Shown: positions 13,290-26,894, counted from the first letter of the stretch. The stretch: 64,000 nt of DNA from Hemicentrotus pulcherrimus (GCA_003118195.1 BEXV01000119.1:1-64000), one strand, 5' to 3'. Translations and numbers: made by a program. Notes: generated from the letters alone by a model not told the origin.

Positions 13290-13692
13290 CTCTGCCAGCG
13301 GGAGCGATTGGTGCCCGGAGCGCCATGCTGGGCAAGGTACATTTACGTAAACATCCGCGGAAGCGCGCCACCAACGTCAGTACCCTCACAGGAGATATCC
13401 CAAATGAGTTGGGTGTGCCGATCGCTACGACCCCACGCTCAGGTTCGCCTTCACCTACTCGAAGTCCGAGCACACATTCAGCTGATACTATCAAGCTCGA
13501 CCCTGATCAGTACTTACAAGACGAAGAAAAAGCAGCTGAGGACGACGGATCAGAACCACAGGTATATCTAAGCCGACGATACGGCGGGGAAGTTAACGCC
13601 AGAGATGCAGCACTAGCTGCAGAACAATGGAAGAAATCACAAACTAACGAGGAGAAATTTTCACGGAAACAGAGACAGAGACGAGAACACGA
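13290..13692 (+). CDS. Coding exon A: N-terminal cytoplasmic segment of a probable Cav2 calcium channel alpha-1 subunit
   Basis: The exon follows a good acceptor (pyrimidine-rich tract ending tcttcgcag) and ends at a perfect GTAAGT donor. The frame is open across the whole exon. An ATG at 13325, with G at -3, starts MLGKVHLRKHPRKRATNV; upstream of it 11 further codons are open back to the acceptor (ending IGARSA), so the true start could be this ATG or an earlier exon. The protein part is a basic patch, a Ser/Pro-rich stretch (SGSPSPTRSPSTHS), an acidic stretch (DEEKAAEDDGSE), then RRYGG and a charged helical segment rich in K, R, E and Q (EEKFSRKQRQRREH). The exon ends in phase 2 (GA), which joins with the A at the start of exon B to give Glu. 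RYGG followed by a QR-rich run and M-A-L resembles the order in vertebrate Cav2 N-termini, but similarity is weak. The exon itself is well supported; its membership in the calcium channel gene is inferred from phase, strand and this resemblance. Confidence 0.7.
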
Positions 13693-16600
13693 GTAAGTAA
13701 AAACAAAGAATTATTTTTCAGCCTGTACGGAGAGTGACTGTTGACACAAAGACATATTCAACAGAGCATTGTTGAATGCCTTTGATGTTTGGAGTTTGTA
13801 TGAGGTGGCAAGAATGGTTTTTAGATTGTAATCCCCGTACACGGCATCAGCGTGATGTGTATTGACAACGCAAAGGTCGTTTGCTTTCAGCTGAAGATGT
13901 AGACAGAGTGGTGTGCTTTAACCAAAATGCGCATGCGTTCAGACATTGATGACGTCATAGGTCATTTTACTGGTAGATGAAGAGAGGAAAGAGAGACTGG
14001 GAGACAGTGTGTTTGTAAAAGGGTGAGAGTAAGAGGGAGGGGGGTAGTCGAGTGAGACTGCAATCTATTATTGAACAGTCAATGCATTATGCCTTCGCTG
14101 TTTTCAATGCATTATGACTCTGCCATTTGCAACGCACCGCCAGTGCGATTTGCATATGACAACCCGATCATATAGTGTGCACGTAAAAAGGGTTGGCGTG
14201 TGTGTATATGCGTGTGTGTATGGTGTGGTGTGCGTTGAAAGAACGTGTGCGTGTGTGTGGTGTGTGTAAAAGCATGCATGTTGTGCGTGTCTGTCTAGGT
14301 TTATTCACCATAGGGATGTATTGTGTGTATGCCCCTGCATTTTGGCGTGTTTCATCGGCAGGTAGTGGTATATATAACGATGCAGTGATGTTCCTGTTGG
14401 CCTCGGAAATTTGTTTTAGTAGGAAACCTGGCATATACTCGTATAAGTCCCAACCATGTAATACAAATATGAAATGCAAATGAAATCAATACAGAATACG
14501 CATTTCATTATTAAGTCCAGACGAATGAAGGCTTTGTTGCGCCATTTTAGAATTAAATTCACGGTCATCAAATGCGTCATTCGATTTCAACCTTGGAATG
14601 ATAGATAAATCTACATAGATTACCACAAATTTATATTTGATGGGTTTATAGGATCACTTCTTTGCTGATGACAGGCATGTGTGATTTATGAAAGTCTTTT
14701 CCTTTTTGTTATGAACAATGGCATTGGATTCATTTTGTAATGAATTTGAGTGACAATGCCCAGTTCGCATGGTTGTTTCTGTCGATCGTCAGTATGAATT
14801 TTTTTCTTGGTAAGATATATGTAATTTCTGAAATTCCCAAGTTTGTCATATTTATTACAAAATAGGAACTATCACTGTTTTTATCGGAATATTGCTAAAT
14901 CAGTAGATGTTTGGGTTGTTATAATTCTAACTTTTTTTTCTTCATAAAACATTTATTATCAGATTTCATCTCCTGAAACTTAAACCATCTTTTAGACATA
15001 TGAAAAGCATGAAATTTCATATTGCTGATAGACAGTGTAAAGAACATTGTTTAATAGTAAGCTATTTTTTGTAGGCGCGTTTTTCAGAAAAAACTTTGTA
15101 TTGACATTTATCATGTTATCCACTTAAACAGTTCTTTTCTTCAAAAACTGATTATAACTTTACATTATAATGCATAAGATGTTGTGAAACGCATTTTATA
15201 TATATTTACGAATTTCAAAGTCTTAATACAAAATAAGGGAAATTCCAAATAGACCGCGTTCCATTTTGACTCTGTCTCAAAAAGCGTATTTGACAAAATA
15301 TGACACAAGCTACCTAACTTTTGTTTATTTTTTTATTTTTTAAAATTGAAAATGGAACTTAATAAATGTAATTAGCCAAGTATCAAACAAAACGATGCAA
15401 AATTAATGTCAGTACTTTAGAATTACATTTAAAACTCTCAGAAGTACAGACATAATGTCATCTTTCCTTGGTTATTGTTTTACGCCAAATGTCTCTCTTA
15501 GATTGCGTTTGGTTGGTTTCTTATTGTGATGAAAATATAAAAATATTAAATCATACTTAAAATATTTGTAACAAACACCAATTGGATTGCTCCATATAAT
15601 GCTGCATGTATCTATTTTGGATAGTTCAAATATTCCTGTAATTATTTCTAAATGAAGAAGTAATGAATGTTGCAACTCTAACATATGCCTATCTGTTTAG
15701 CTTTGACCACATGCTTGAGGTAAGAATATTACGAATGGTTTTCTATTGATACGTCTTTTCATCGTCAGATACCACGCCATAGCTGGATTAAGAAAATGAT
15801 AAAAGGTCAAAATCTGTTGAAAAATACGCAATATATGGGATAAACGTGGTGTTGATGATTATATATCCCTCGGCTCATCGTAATCGTAATCTAAATTGAA
15901 CCGTCCATTCGAGCTACCATGCTACCGGCCAATTACTTGCTTGGCACATGCTGCAATTAACTAATAACCAAGGACGAACGATGGCTGGTAATAGATATAA
16001 TGCTAGTTTGCATACCAGGCTTAAGGTTCATAATGTTATGTTTTTAATCAAAAGATAAAAGCTATTGAAATCCACACCCATATTGGAGAATAGGCAAATA
16101 ACAAAGCATTTCATTTAAAAGACAAAATCTGCTGTTCACCAAGCTATTAGAAACTGATCTGATCATTAGAGGCGTTCCCACACTATAGTTCTAAATGCTT
16201 ATCCACCAAATATTGCTTTGTAAAATAATTTTTAATAATGTTAAAAGAACTCTTCATTTTTAGGACAATTGGTTCGGGGCTAGTCACATAGGTATGTACA
16301 TTATTAAACTAAAAAAATGATCCAGCATAAATTATATGAGGCATTAAAATGGCCCATGATAAACAAGTATATTGAAAAAAAAAAATGATTTCAAATTGAA
16401 ACTCACACGGAAGTAACAACATTTCTTGTTTAATTTGACCTGTTGCCAAAGATGAACATTAATAATCTAAATATAACAACTAACGATATAACTGTGTTTG
16501 GAATAGTATTCTGAAAGCTTTGTAAAAAAAAATCGTGTTTAATGGAAGGAAGTGGTGTAATAGTAAATTGAAATTAAGAACAAGAAGAAGAAAATCGTTG

Positions 16601-17047
16601 GTCAAATTCTTCCCAACCTGTCTGCGAACACTTACGGAAAATACATGTATGGACAACATCTGCGCGAGCATTAAGAAATGTCTATTCCCCGTAATTTCAT
16701 TTTGTAAAAATTAACATACTTTTTACTAATACCAAAAAGTAATTAGAATATAGGCGCTCGTTCGTAAATGATACTAAGCCAGTATTTCGTTGATATATTT
16801 GATGTCTGGTCGGTAATCAAGTACCTGGATATAGGCTATCAGCTGAAAGTAGAACAAATGGCTTAAAGTCGTTCCCTGACCTTTTAGTTTCCCGAAGGGA
16901 CATTCCTCAAGGTACGAAGTGGCACTTGAATTTTGGGTTTTCTCTCCTCTTGCCCGTTAATAAGTCATGTTCGTTGAATATATATATGTTTGTATCTCAA
17001 AATATGCTTTAAGATTATGCAGAACAAGAAGATACAAAAGTGCCGGA

Positions 17048-17136
17048 GAGTGTGTGAGAGAGAGAGAGAGAGAGAGGGTGAGAGAGGGAGAGAGAGAGAG
17101 GGTGAGAGAAAGAGAGAGGATGAGAGAGAGAGGGGG
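17048..17136 (+). repeat. (GA)n microsatellite
   Basis: Imperfect (GA)n with GGGT interruptions. All the open frames overlapping it are repeat translations. Confidence 0.85.
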
Positions 17137-18178
17137 AGATTGTGTGTACATGTAGGAAAAATAATAAGATTCTGTATATGGCTGTCGTATTTAAGCTCTT
17201 TGCACTTGAATGATTCATTTTCACTTAATAAAATATGTATCATAAAATTGAGTTAAAACAGTTTAGGGAGAGAGTGGAAACTCTGTGCTTATGATGGTGT
17301 GCCTCACTTTCTCTGAAGGCTACATTATAGACAGTCGTTCGCAGTTTTGGGGTTTTGGGCTTTGAAGTAAGTCATGTTCATTTAAAATAATATATATTTC
17401 AAGATGTGCATACAAAATATTTAAAGGAGGAATGGAGATAGAGAAAAGAAAGGCGTATTCATTATTATAGATTTCATGATTATTGTGTATGAAGATTTAA
17501 GGGGAAAAACCAAGACAAAAACAATGATAATGTGGCCTGTTATGAAATACACAGAAAGGTCACAATTGATTTTACAATTAATATCACAATATAATATTTT
17601 GTATTTTTAGCGGATGGGTAAGTCTTTATTTTTAAGGATCAAGTATCCCAAATAATGCAAGACATATTACTGAGACAGAGAAAGGGGGAAAGAGACAGAG
17701 AAAGGGGGAGAGAGAAAGAATGACATACATGTAGATCGAGAGATATAGACATGTAGCGTGAGTAGAAGAAAGATAAGCCATCAATTATTTGTTCACGTGT
17801 GTCACTTATCGTCAATATTCAAGGACCAATTAAGATGTCGGTGCTGAGTTTGTGTTTTGTGTATATGTTAGTACTAAATGTGAATGAAGGGATAATGGCT
17901 TGTGTGGTGGCAATAGTAAAGTTATTGCACTAAAATATAACAGTCAAAATGGATGGGAAAACCCAATTCCTCATGAAAAGAATACTACTCTGCAGTTGAT
18001 AGGATATATCATAAAACTATCACATACTTGCCCCTACATGTCGTTTATCTTATTCTTTTCTTTGTATGATAGTGCATACTGAACGGATATAATATGTTTT
18101 TGTAAACTTTTTTTTTTAAAGGAAACATGACAAAATATGGGTAATTTGTTTAACACTCTTTCATAAGTGGTTGTTGAC

Positions 18179-18314
18179 ATACATGTATGTAAAATAACAT
18201 AATTCATAAAACATTAAACATAAAACTTAGAAATATTCATGGCTGTTATCTAAAAAGATGTATACATGTATGTAAAAGAACGTAATTCATAAACCATTTT
18301 AAACAAAACTTTGG
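18179..18314 (+). repeat. Direct repeat, two copies of about 52 bp
   Basis: 18179-18231 and 18263-18314 both read ACATGTATGTAAAA, then AATTCATAAA-CATT, then AAA-ACTT, with several substitutions between the copies. The spacing is about 83 bp. Confidence 0.55.
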
Positions 18315-19785
18315 AATCTACATAATTGTTACATTAATCTATCTAAGAATACTTTTGTTTTATAATCACACGAGTCAATCGTTTCGTAATTATTCAAGTA
18401 AAGTAAAATTATTTGTAAAATGAATGACAAATATTTGATTGCAGTTTAAAACTGGAGTAGGACATTCACATATAATAACAAAAGGTGAATTTCTCGTATG
18501 TAATTTGTGCGTGAAAGATTCTAAGGCCCAGCAAATATAATAGATCTAACTATAGCTTTAATTCTCAACGTCAGTGTCATGTACAATTATTTGCCTTAAT
18601 AAGTACAACACCATTATCTCCTGATTTTATTTTTGAAATGCCTTCTGATACAAGAGGACGACATGCGTTGATGTATGGCAGAAATTGATTGATAGATAGA
18701 GGGAGGTATTTTGAATAATTCATGATTGTATTTTATCATCCATTGCAAGTGATATGACAATTGGACAGATGACAGATAAGGTACCATTGGTCGAGTGCCT
18801 GCAAATCCAGATGTATTTCATTGGTGGATTATTTTCTGGAAAATTGCCCCAACACCTGTATGGTGTTGAATTACCATAATATCCTGACTAACCAAAGCAG
18901 TATCCGTAGCTAGCTTCTAGCTTCTAAATGATGATACATGTACATATATATATATATTTATATATATATATATGAGACCCTATTTGCATACCCACGATTC
19001 AGTATAGCTTTCTCTTTGCACAGATGTAACCATTTGATTATGATGAAATATTAAGTGGAAATATGAGAGATTTGGACTCAAAACAATAATCATAAGTATT
19101 CTGTCGTCTGAACTTTATACGTTTTTTGTCTACTTCAGCATTTTCTTTTGTAGGATACTTTATATATTATATGGCATGTACCTTAGTTCCAAAAGTAGGA
19201 TAGTTATTAGTAAAGGTGGTTGTATGATTCGTTTGAGTCATTTTGCTCTTTTCTAGAAAAAAAGGTCATTAAAGGGTCATTGATGAAGAAAAAAACAACT
19301 TTACAATCTCATATTATCAAATATTACAACTCGGCCAACCTGTATGTGACGGTCAGATTTTAACTATTGGCGAATAGGCTTTGATATAAAAACATCTACC
19401 CTTTAAGAACGAGTCGGGCCGTGGGTACATGTACGTATCAAGTTAGTATTTCGGTCCGTTTAGATACCCTCATCATTTTAGTCATCCGTTTTGTGAGGAA
19501 AAATTGATATATAAAATGATTATATCAAAGAAATATAATATTATACATATCAAGCACAGTTATGACCAGCTTAATGTGGACTATTCTTACAAAGCTGCAT
19601 TATGTTTGGTTTGATATTCCCCATGGCAACAGACCATGAATGTTCTGTCCTCGGCCTGATCTCAATGTTTTATAGAATAGTGGATATTTAAAGATGAGAA
19701 ATAAAGATAAGGAAATGCATTCCTTTTTCAAATGAATTATATTGGAATGATGTGGAATCACCTGTGTGATCAAAGGACTGAGTAA

Positions 19786-19858
19786 TAACAATAATAATAA
19801 CCTAGGCTTCAATAGCGCATTTCATCTTCGGGGAAAATAACAATGCGCTTTACAATAT
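19786..19858 (-). mobile_element. SINE 3'-end fragment, reverse orientation
   Basis: An (AAT)n run followed by TAGCGCATTTC and then GCGCTTTACA mirrors, in reverse complement, the end of the SINE at 5.3 kb (AAGCGCTT ... GAGCGCTA ... (ATT)n). The head with the A and B boxes is not recognisable nearby. Confidence 0.45.
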
Positions 19859-20516
19859 TCAAACAACAAAATTTTACATAAAAACTAATTCATGAACCAA
19901 AGAAATATCAAAATAAGGACAAAATTAATAATGATTAATAAATTTGTTTTTATGATATATTTCGTTCATAAGCAGAACCAAAAATCATATCAGCAATCAT
20001 GTACGGGTAAGAATAAGTGGTATACCGCCTGTCATATATTTAATCGCTGCCGTTAGTTTCGGATTATACAATCGTAATCTAATCTGAAAGTTAAATAAAG
20101 AACGATGTTTTCTCAATGTGAATAGAGGCGTGTCATATCTGACATTGTAATGATTACCAACATATTCTCCGAGGAAAATTTCTCCCTGGCGTATTAATGC
20201 TGTTCTCTATCTGGTAACGTTTTTCTTACGTATGAACAGTCGAGCAGTCTCTATATTTGTATCCCTTTACCTCTAAATAATGTCTGCAGATTCCCGCTAT
20301 CTCTACTTTAGACATTTTTATTTTATTCTTCGATCCGGTCTATAATTGATACGGCAGATTTGTTTTCACCTGCAACAGCAACCGGATTTTTTTCGTGGCA
20401 ACCATAAGAAAAGAGAACGAGAAATAACAAGATTTTGACATTTTTTAAACGCCCCCTCAAAAGGTTAAAAGGGCAAGGAATAGACATACTCTTCTCGCGT
20501 ACGTGCAGGTGTAAGA

Positions 20517-20551
20517 GCGTGTGTGTGTGTATGTGTGTGTGTGTGTTTGTG
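20517..20551 (+). repeat. (GT)n microsatellite
   Basis: An alternating GT run with one or two interruptions. Confidence 0.85.
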
Positions 20552-21441
20552 TTGGTGGGAGGGATGTGGATATTCAAATAGATAGAGGATGTAGATATGT
20601 GCCCTTAGCAATAACTGCACCATGTACTCTTCTTCTTAACTTCAATTTAGCTGCTTCCGATTCATGTTATAAATGCATGAGGAGACAACCGCCGCGAAGA
20701 AATTATTCACGATAATTCCCCCTCTCCTCCTCCATGTAATTAAAGAGCAATCATGTTGGGTATGGGCTTGGCCGAGTCTCGATGAGTATACCACCCCTAC
20801 CGGGCCTCCATGAATACGAAGAGTCTTACGCTCCACCTACAGTCACTGCCTATCGACCTTTCTTAACGGCCCCGGTTTCACGAGAGCTTCTTGGCGCCAT
20901 GTCTTTTTTTTAAAAGTAAAAATTGTACACTGCAGGTCACGATACAAAGCTCACGTTCAATAATATAATTCAAGATTTGTTTTTATGAGGTTTTTACCTC
21001 TCATAATAAAGTTAAAAGCGAAAATCCTATGAAAAAGATCTTTTTAGCAACAATGAAATAGTCTCCCAAAATCAAAGAGAAGGCTTTGTGTATTTTAAAT
21101 AGGAGGATGAGGTGCGAATATGAAATTAACTTGGTATCCTCCTGTAAGCTAATTAGTCTATTTTGTTATAAAGCCGCGCACCCACACGCACAAAACCCCA
21201 CATACAGACACCTCTAGTTTGTTTTACATTAGATTCATATGCTATAATACATTTTGTAGGTGTTCACTATCGACGAAACATAGATAGGGTGACATGTTTT
21301 TAGTATGGAAATGACGATGAAAACAGAGTAAGCTTCGATTTGTTACCAGATAAATCACTATAAGTAATTTTGCTGTAACTAATGCATAGTACATTATGTA
21401 GAACAAATATTTCCCTTTGGATAATCCTCCATCAAAAAAAT

Positions 21442-21546
21442 GAAATAAAAATCCTGGAAAGTTTCACTTCTTTACTTCGAATGGTTCGTGAGGTTGAGAC
21501 CGCCGTCATAGTTAAGAAGAAGTGAACTCTCAAGGATTTCTATTTC
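21442..21546. repeat. Long imperfect hairpin (105 bp)
   Basis: The arms of about 30 bp, starting GAAATAAAAATCCTGGAAAG (21442 onward) and ending GGATTTCTATTTC at 21546, are complementary with only a few mismatches. They enclose about 45 bp. It could be a small foldback transposon or, if transcribed, a stem-loop precursor. Confidence 0.55.
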
Positions 21547-22054
21547 GATTGCTTTATTCATTATTGATATATATTTAAGCAAAAACCAATGATGTTACAT
21601 GACAGAGTAAACTGTTATCAGGCTTGACAAGAGTACAGAGTTTATAAACGAATGTGAAAAGGATAAACTAGTAGAGGAATAATATTGCGCATGATGACAG
21701 CGTTTTAAATAAAAGCCTTGGTGGCCCCTTTTTACAGTATGCATTAGAAATCCAACATTGGAGAGAAAGAGGGAGAGTATATAGCCTCATCCAACTTGTC
21801 CTCACATATAAGCGCATTCATGTTAGTCGTGGCGCCATCGTCCTGAGGTAGAGGGTACACCGAGCTCTCTTATAGGCTAATATGCGGTGATCACGTGATC
21901 AAGTCGACATGTCTGGCGTCGCATAAAGCTGAATCCACCTGCCGATTGTGTGGCGTTGACTGATGGACAAAGCATGATGCCAGCAGCCAATGCTTTTACA
22001 ACATCAGTGGACTTTCTCTCATACAACCCAATACAAATGAAAACACCCACCCCN

Positions 22055-22213
22055 TATACCAATTTTTTTCCTGCTGGACACTTTTTTCCATACCATTTTG
22101 TCTATGTGTTTCTACGTGGAGGTGGTGTGATACGGTGGTTCATTCACTTGACACTCAATTCAAGGGTTGGGGGTTCGAATCCCAAACCCGGTGCTGACGT
22201 CATTTGGCAATAT
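22055..22213 (+). mobile_element. SINE type 2, copy 1 (3' truncated)
   Basis: Nearly identical over about 158 bp to 31009-31169, with only a few substitutions. It contains a B box GGTTCGAATCC at 22172-22182 and an A-box-like TGGTGTGATACGGTGG. The common part begins with CAATTTTTTTCCTGCTGG upstream of the tRNA-like head and ends at GGCAATATATTA. After that this copy passes into a CA-rich microsatellite, so the 3' body is lost or replaced. Confidence 0.7.
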
Positions 22214-22492
22214 ATTACCCACACACACACACCCACACGTGCACTTACTAAATAATAAAACCAAAATCATATCTTTTAACAGAAAGTGTTATTGGTAAAG
22301 TTAGATGTTGACATGCATGTCTCTGATAGCAATTTAGATATCATTATGGTGACATGTTGTCAGACGTGACCACAAATTCACCGTTGTAATTATGTAATTA
22401 TCTTTTATCAACAGGAAAGAGGGAGGAAGAGGGGGGGGGGTGGTGTTCTCCCTGTTCTATAGGGAGAGCGTGATATATAGGTCACAGGTTGT

Positions 22493-22517
22493 ACACACAC
22501 ACACACACACACACACA
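22493..22517 (+). repeat. (CA)n microsatellite
   Basis: An uninterrupted alternating AC run. Confidence 0.85.
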
Positions 22518-23544
22518 ACATTTTTACACACACGAAAGTATTCTTGAAAGGCTATACAGTATAGCGAATGTGTCTCGTCATTATCATGTAATATTCGCTA
22601 CTCTTTATGCATCAAAAAGAAGAAAAGACAAGAGATAAGCGGAAACACTCGTTATTGCCTGACAGAGGAAGCACCTTGTGTGCTATTTAGGTGAAGGTTG
22701 AAATATATTGATAATCAAAATCCCCGCCGTAAAATAGAGATGGAAGTATGATGCAAAGACCTGCTCGCATTTTCTGGGCGTAATGGTCGGAGTCTTTGCT
22801 AAATTTAACTCAAGCCTACAATGACGTCTTATCAAGATTTTGGAGGAGCGAAGTGAAACAGAAGCAGATCAACATCAAATATTCTCTTATTTCATATCTC
22901 TACCAGATGAGACGCATCTCGTAGAAACCGTTAAAAAACGTTGTGTGAAAGAGATTGGGTTGTATAGTCATGAAAATAATTGAGGTTGCCTTTATGGTCG
23001 GGTGAAATCCAAATATACATTCCTGGTGATGACCACCTGTTTACAATATACCATACAATACCACCATTTGAGTTGCTATGTATTGTGTTGTAGCATCACC
23101 GGGAAAAGAAAGGTATTATGGAGGTATGGTATGAGAGCATGCAATTATTTTGTGAGCATGTGCTGAGCTGGGGGAGTTATATATGGGTGCGAGACTGATT
23201 TCACAATGAGTCTGGAAGATGATACTGGGGCTAGCACATCCAATTACAAGTCTCAATCAACATGCTTGTAACTTATTCAAAAGATTGACACTTTTACATT
23301 GAACGCTTGATGGGTTAATATGCATCATGGTTGTTCATATTATTCGAGATGAATCGATATAGGCATCTCAGTAGAGATGGTTCACAATGTCTTTAGATAT
23401 CATGTATTAAAAAGCAAGGTGATTTATGCCATAGATATTCTTTAGGGGATAAGTTCAATATATACATGATCTTATTATCAAAATAGTTTTAATCATGTAA
23501 ACACGGGGTTGATGGCTCTTACCCCCTCTTCCAGTCTGTATGTA

Positions 23545-23548
23545 TATG

Positions 23549-23580
<32 letters not shown>

Positions 23581-23737
23581 TTCCTCCTCTTTCTTTATGT
23601 ATATTGTTGTGTCTCTGTTCAACGTTATATCTGTCTTCTCTGTAATTTCTATGCTTTTATCTACTATTTCTCTATGTGTCTATGTGTCTATCCATGTATT
23701 TATGTTTCCTCTGTCAGTCTCTACATCACCCTCTTTC

Positions 23738-23775
<38 letters not shown>

Positions 23776-23830
23776 CTCTCATTTTCCATATATTTCCATT
23801 TCACACACACTCTCTCTCCCCCCTCTCTCC
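23545..23830 (+). repeat. CT-rich tract with two (CT)n cores
   Basis: (CT)n cores lie near 23561-23582 and 23742-23773 within a longer pyrimidine-rich stretch. The Ser/Leu-rich frames across it are artefacts. Confidence 0.8.
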
Positions 23831-24818
23831 CTCTGCTTGACACCCAACCTGCTTCTGCTAGGCATTTCATCTTCATGTGTGTACTCCAAATGGCTACATC
23901 CAGAGACTGAGCCATCATTATAGGCAACTACTCAATCATGAATTTCCCGCTTTGAGCACACGACTGGTCTTTTAGTCAACCATGCAGATTAGATGAGAAA
24001 AACACATGTACATACATGAGTGTATGCTAATATCCCTTGCCTTAGCTCTTCTTCATATCTAGTGGGTTTCATCAATTTTAGAATGGCAATGCCCTCCGTT
24101 TATTTCACAACACACTATTTATATCTTTAACCATACATATTCTACGACCACATTAATTTAACATTCCGGTATATAGGTAAATCTCCATCTAGGAGAGGAG
24201 ACTTTATCTTCTTTTCTTGGCACTATTATATTTTAGGCATGTTGGTACTATCCAATTTTGTGGTTTAACTGGTATTTGATTGCGTTTTTTGCATTAATTA
24301 AAATTGAAATTGAGAAGTCAATCGATATTTTATTTGTTCAGGATAGATCGAAAGAAAGATATAATGGTAAGTTTATAATTATATAAGTAAAATCATAAGC
24401 ATTCAAGAATGAACATATGGAACTATGGATACATGAATTAAAATTTGAGCTTTTTCTTTAGTGAGAAAAAGATTATGATGAAATTTAATCGGATGTGGTG
24501 ACATTTTAGAACCACTCAATGGATTGCACAGGTCCATTTTTACAGATTAATATCGCACAGTTCATGACCTTCGCATTTGTTCTACTCTCAACTGTCTGTT
24601 ACTTCAAACGGTAGTCATGGCAACCGCCGAAGCTACACATTAGTGTGATTAACTTTGCGACAGTAGTGGGAATGAGGAGATAAATTCATGAATTCAAGCT
24701 AATGAAAACTCCGTGCAGATACATTCTCATGCAATGTCGGAAAAATGGGCGTGTGTTATGTGGAATTTCAACGTAACATTTCCCCCGATATATGAAATTG
24801 AAGGAAATAAAGGGGCTA

Positions 24819-25128
24819 GAGGGAGAGAGAGAGAGAGAGAGAGAGAAAGAAAGAAATAAAGAGAGATGGAGATATAAAATAGAGCAGGATGGGGAAGGGG
24901 AGAGAAGAAGAGATAAAGATTAATGAAGGAACAAAGCGTAGAAGGGGGAAATAGAGAAATGGAGAAGAAAACAAGAGATGGCGGGATGGAGAGGGGAGAG
25001 AAGAAGAGATAAAGATTAAAGAAAGAACAAAGCGTTGAAGGGGGAAAAATACAGAAATAGATAAGAAAACAAAAGAGATGGCGGGATGGAGAGGGGAGAG
25101 AAACAGCGAGAGAAAGAAAGCGAGAGAT
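24819..25128 (+). repeat. GA microsatellite and 96-100 bp minisatellite
   Basis: A (GA)n run at about 24819-24846 leads into a purine-rich minisatellite. GAGAAGAAGAGATAAAGATT occurs at 24902 and 24998, and GCGGGATGGAGAGGGGAGAG occurs at 24981 and 25081. The period is therefore 96-100 bp, with a little over two copies. The reverse strand gives a Phe/Ser/Leu-rich open frame that is an artefact of the repeat. Confidence 0.7.
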
Positions 25129-26894
25129 GATTTCTACAACCATAATATCTGCACCATGGGTTCCACTTCTACCAGTGTATTTATATGTTACATTTAGATC
25201 ATCGTGACAACCTATATCGGTGAGATCACATTTTGGTTATTTTTCAATTGTATTCGAAGGTTTTGCTAAGAAGTTATACAAAAAATAGCCGGATCATTAT
25301 GCCAAATACTATGTTTAACTCTTTGCATGACTATGAATATTTTGATATGAATGAATAGCAATATGTGCTTATGTATTTTATATTGACTGTTTGGTTTGAC
25401 TTCATTCTTTTTGAATCCCTTTAAAACTGTAAAAGTGAAAATATACGGGACATCATGAATACACAAAAGTTCTGAAATTGAACCTGCCTTCGAGGTTGAT
25501 AACCAAGGGGAAGGGAATCGATGAAGAATTTAAATTCTGTCTGGCAATCTAACAAGTTAAATATAAGTCGTACTAAGAATAGTTGTGTCAATATTGAATA
25601 TCTGCTGTTTGCGTCTATTCTCATGTTATGCTCGAGTGTTTCTTGTTATCATACCCATTACTTAATGCATGGTACTATACTTCTGGTACAGATTTGGATG
25701 TAAGGCTTCAAGGGCAAATCCAATATTCTCTGCCAATGAAGGGGGGGGGGGCACAGATATATTTAAAAACAATTTTCTACATTTGCTACAGTGGCACAAT
25801 TATGAGAACATTTTCTGGTACTTCATGTGTTCTTAATGTATTCCAGATTTTAAGAAGGCCACGTGATCTTCCTTGCCCCTCCTTGGATCCGCGATGGGCT
25901 TATTGTAGGATCATCCTTAATATCACATTAAGACGATCATTTTAAATGGTCCGGTATCCGTACTGTAACATATCTTCTTTGAATCGAAAATGAATCAAAA
26001 CCACTGAGACATCACAGTTTGGGTTAGGCATTAATCCTCATTACCAGGTTCTTCGGAGAGGACCTAAATCCATCGGCCTTCTGGTTGCTTACTTACAAGC
26101 ATTTATCCTTTCTTAGCAGTCAGGTAAATAACCACCACCACCACCACCACCAATCGTAAAGAAACTTGTTATGAACGTATTGAATAGTTCTGATTTCTCT
26201 TAGTTCTTTCGAGTTCTTGTAAACTTCTTCATTCATCTGGTCTCGGTTCGTGGAGACGCTACGAAAATTTCCAAAAAATTAAAAGTTGCACCATAGCAGA
26301 TCAGGACGGATGGTAGATGATTGTGCTCATGGGTCAAAATATCTTCGCCGCGAGGAGAAAGGGAAATTTGACAAAGCTTGGACAATATCGTTACATTTCG
26401 ATTAAAAATAGACAACTAGTGGTGTTGAGGCTCACATGTTAATAGAAACCCCAAGACTCCGTGTATATGACGTATACCGGTAATCATTTAAGCTATCCAT
26501 TGTTCATGTAAAATTCATGTAGTCCTAAAGGTGAAGACAGACCACAACATTTCAAGAAAGTATTCCGGAGGCTACGGTGAGCTTGAGGTTGTTATGCGTA
26601 TCTCCATTTTCATTTACGTCAATACAAATTTCACACTGCATTATGTAAATCTGTTTGTCATGCTTGTGAGGAATGATTCATTGTGGAATTACCCAATGTA
26701 AGATATCTGGGGGTAACTGTATCTTTAAAGAAAAAACGTTCCCGGAATGAGAATTATCGGTTTAAAAATTCATCTCTTTAAAATCTCGTTCAGAATGATC
26801 AAAAAAGGACCTCGGGAGGATAAAATAGATACCAAAAAAGGATGGAGCTAAAATATCTGCTTAGAGCTTCCTGTGGAGGTTCAATGATTGCGAG

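Noticed and set aside
13224..13571. Other frames overlapping exon A (plus-strand 115 residues, minus-strand 82 residues)
   Set aside because: They are shadows of the real exon: they cross the acceptor and polypyrimidine tract and have no similarity.
23509..23923. Ser/Leu-rich frames of 127-133 residues that look like membrane proteins
   Set aside because: They are translations of CT microsatellites. The same applies to frames at 151-786, 24727-25143, 35997-36473, 59576-60011 and 61565-61942.
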